Translations under genes and position numbers: made by a program
In this document: positions 62,554 to 64,000 of the stretch, in pieces
Numbering within the stretch: position 1 is the first letter of the stretch
Layout: every line of letters begins with the position of its first letter
DNA from: Caballeronia mineralivorans PML1(12)
Lineage (GTDB): Bacteria > Pseudomonadota > Gammaproteobacteria > Burkholderiales > Burkholderiaceae
DNA: 64,000 nucleotides
Assembly: GCF_001028175.1 (NCBI RefSeq)
Contig: NZ_AEJF01000176.1
Coordinates: 40,564-104,563, forward strand
Direction of reading: 5' to 3'
The notes under the pieces: generated by a model
The model's input: only the letters and a program-made list of their open reading frames with translations
What the model was told of the DNA's origin: nothing
The model's database searches: none

Positions 62554-63774
62554 ATGTCCGATACATCCACATCCCCGACTTCAAATCCCGACTTCCGTTC
62601 GCGTGAGTTCCTGCTCGATCACGTTTTGCGGACCATGACGTTCTATCACCCGCACTGCATGGACCCGGCGGGCGGTTTTTATCATTTCTACAAGGACGAC
62701 GGCACGATCTACGACCGCAAGTCACGGCATCTCGTGTCGAGCACGCGGTTTGTTTTCAACTACGCGATGGCGTACAAACACTTCGGCCTCGATGAGTACC
62801 GTGGCGGCGTGCGGCATGGCATTGAATACTTGCGCGAGTTTCATCGCAATCCGCAAACCGGCGGTTATGCGTGGACGCTCAACGGCCGGGAAGTCACCGA
62901 CGCCACCAATCATTGCTACGGCCTCGCGTTCGTCGTGCTGGCGTATGCGAAGGCGCTGGAAGCGGGCTTCGAAGAAGCGCGCGCTTATCTCGAAGAGACT
63001 TGGGACCTGATGGAAACGCACTTCTGGGACGCAGCCCACGGCCTGTACAAGGACGAAGCGAGCGCGGACTGGGTGGTGTCGGACTATCGCGGGCAGAACG
63101 CCAACATGCATGCCTGCGAGGCGATGCTGGCCGCGTTCGAGGCGTCGCAGGATGTGCGTTATCTGGACCGCGCCGCGCTGCTCGCGGACAACATGGTGAA
63201 CCGCCAGGCCGCGCTCGCTGGCGCGCTGGTGTGGGAACACTACAAGCCAGACTGGTCGGTGGATTGGGAATACAACAAGGGCGACAAGACCAACATCTTC
63301 CGCCCGTGGGGATTCCAGCCGGGCCATCAGACCGAATGGGCGAAGCTGCTGCTGATTCTTGACCGGCATCGTCCGCAAGCGTGGCACGTTGCGCGTGCAC
63401 GTGAACTGTTTGATCGCGCGCTGGAATTGTCGTGGGACCGCGAGCACGGCGGGATGGTGTATGGCTTCGATGTCAAAGGCCAGTTCTATGACGAGGACAA
63501 GTATTTCTGGGTCCAGGCAGAGTCGCTGGCAACCGCTGCATTGCTCGCCGATCGCGCCACGCGAGACGGAGATACGGCCGCGACAACGCGTTACTGGAAC
63601 GATTACGATCGTCTGTGGGCCTATAGCTGGAAGTATTTCGTCGATCACAAATGGGGCGCGTGGTATCGGATACTTGCGCGCGACAACACGAAGTACAGCA
63701 ATGAAAAAAGTCCGGCCGGCAAGGTCGACTATCACACGATGGGCGCATGCTACGAAGTACTGAACGTCGTTTAA
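62554..63774 (+). CDS. AGE-family epimerase/isomerase
   Basis: The 406-residue protein has an (alpha/alpha)6-barrel of the N-acylglucosamine 2-epimerase family. It includes SSTRFVFNYAMAYKHF, RNPQTGGYAWTLNGREVTDATNHCYG (His and Arg of the active site), GQNANMHACEAMLAAFEAS, KTNIFRPWGFQPGHQTEWAKLLL and GMVYGFDVKGQFYDEDKYFWVQAE. Members include N-acetylglucosamine 2-epimerase, mannose isomerase and cellobiose 2-epimerase; this one looks like the mannose/aldose-ketose isomerase type. Exact substrate is open. Confidence 0.88.
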   Translation: MSDTSTSPTSNPDFRSREFLLDHVLRTMTFYHPHCMDPAGGFYHFYKDDGTIYDRKSRHLVSSTRFVFNYAMAYKHFGLDEYRGGVRHGIEYLREFHRNPQTGGYAWTLNGREVTDATNHCYGLAFVVLAYAKALEAGFEEARAYLEETWDLMETHFWDAAHGLYKDEASADWVVSDYRGQNANMHACEAMLAAFEASQDVRYLDRAALLADNMVNRQAALAGALVWEHYKPDWSVDWEYNKGDKTNIFRPWGFQPGHQTEWAKLLLILDRHRPQAWHVARARELFDRALELSWDREHGGMVYGFDVKGQFYDEDKYFWVQAESLATAALLADRATRDGDTAATTRYWNDYDRLWAYSWKYFVDHKWGAWYRILARDNTKYSNEKSPAGKVDYHTMGACYEVLNVV

Positions 63775-63845
63775 AAGCGCACGAAACGCGGCCTGCAACC
63801 CAACCCTGAACCCTGAATCAACGATCAACGACAGGAGTCGATCAC

Positions 63846-64000
63846 ATGAAGACTAAAGCCGCCATTGCATGGGAAGCCGGAAAGCCGCTCACCATCGAGG
63901 AAGTCGACCTCGAAGGGCCGCGCGCCGGCGAAGTGCTGATCGAAGTGAAGGCGACCGGCATTTGCCACACCGACTACTACACGCTGTCGGGCGCGGATCC
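63846..64000 (+). CDS. S-(hydroxymethyl)glutathione dehydrogenase / class III alcohol dehydrogenase, N-terminal part (cut by window edge)
   Basis: The first 51 codons encode MKTKAAIAWEAGKPLTIEEVDLEGPRAGEVLIEVKATGICHTDYYTLSGADP. GICHTDYYTLSG is the zinc-Cys signature of glutathione-dependent formaldehyde dehydrogenase (FrmA/AdhC). It oxidises the glutathione adduct of formaldehyde. AGGAG at 63832-63836 precedes ATG 63846. The rest is beyond the window. Confidence 0.93.
   Translation, partial: MKTKAAIAWEAGKPLTIEEVDLEGPRAGEVLIEVKATGICHTDYYTLSGAD

Overview
The window reads as a piece of the main chromosome of a Burkholderia sensu lato bacterium (Betaproteobacteria; Paraburkholderia or Caballeronia rather than a more distant genus). 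The reasons are high GC, the block recA - recX - DUF2889 gene - sucCD - terC - pilin - pglL, a TetR-controlled RND pump like BpeAB-OprB or AmrAB-OprA, and the purC-purE-purK-sua5 and pgk-pyk-fba neighbourhoods. Genus placement is inference from protein resemblance. The window cuts a gene at both ends: dgoD on the left and a class III alcohol dehydrogenase on the right.

Layout. 1-4.7 kb: partial galactonate dehydratase divergent from a FadR-type regulator, a DedA-rhodanese fusion, an alpha/beta hydrolase, a mazEF toxin-antitoxin pair with palindromic promoter elements, and a CAU tRNA on the minus strand. 4.7-9.0 kb: MHS-type transporter with a large periplasmic insert and a TctDE/QseBC-like two-component system. 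9.1-16.1 kb: SOS-controlled recA, a RecX with a very long disordered repeat-bearing N-terminus, DUF2889 protein, succinyl-CoA synthetase and TerC. 16.2-18.9 kb: pilin-like protein beside a PglL-type O-oligosaccharyltransferase. 19-25.8 kb: moaC, M48 metalloprotease, an unknown protein coupled to a YheT hydrolase, an NTF2-like protein, waaF and a zinc-finger protein. 25.8-38 kb: ilvE, azlCD, pgk, pyk, a large imperfect inverted repeat, fba, purC, purE, purK, sua5. 38-46 kb: GDSL lipoprotein, PBP4, and a LysR-governed operon of MHS transporter, M20 amidase and deacetylase-like amidohydrolase. 46-50.4 kb: a two-component system and a DegP-type protease, both preceded by the same TTAAG-N6-TTAAG box, then a small exported protein. 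50.6-59.2 kb: DUF427 and CoxG-like proteins, then TetR repressor and tripartite RND efflux pump. 59.2-64 kb: NCS2 nucleobase permease with an upstream tandem repeat, xylulokinase, AGE-family epimerase and a partial formaldehyde-detoxifying dehydrogenase.

How genes work together. Central metabolism (sucCD, pgk, pyk, fba), purine synthesis, branched-chain amino acid transamination with export (ilvE, azlCD) and envelope biogenesis (waaF, dacB, M48, pglL) form the housekeeping core. Envelope stress and efflux modules (two-component system plus DegP; TetR plus RND pump) carry recognisable operators. Accessory material is limited to mazEF, the intergenic inverted repeat, and sugar and amide catabolic genes. 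I saw no transposase, phage gene, rRNA or CRISPR array.

The most interesting observations are: (1) the RecX N-terminal extension with four copies of a [YF]ERS[ST]DR motif; (2) the 690-bp imperfect palindrome between pyk and fba; (3) the shared TTAAG-N6-TTAAG box linking a two-component system to a DegP protease; (4) the Ser/Pro/Ala-rich tails, candidate O-glycosylation sites, on the pilin next to pglL and on the efflux proteins.
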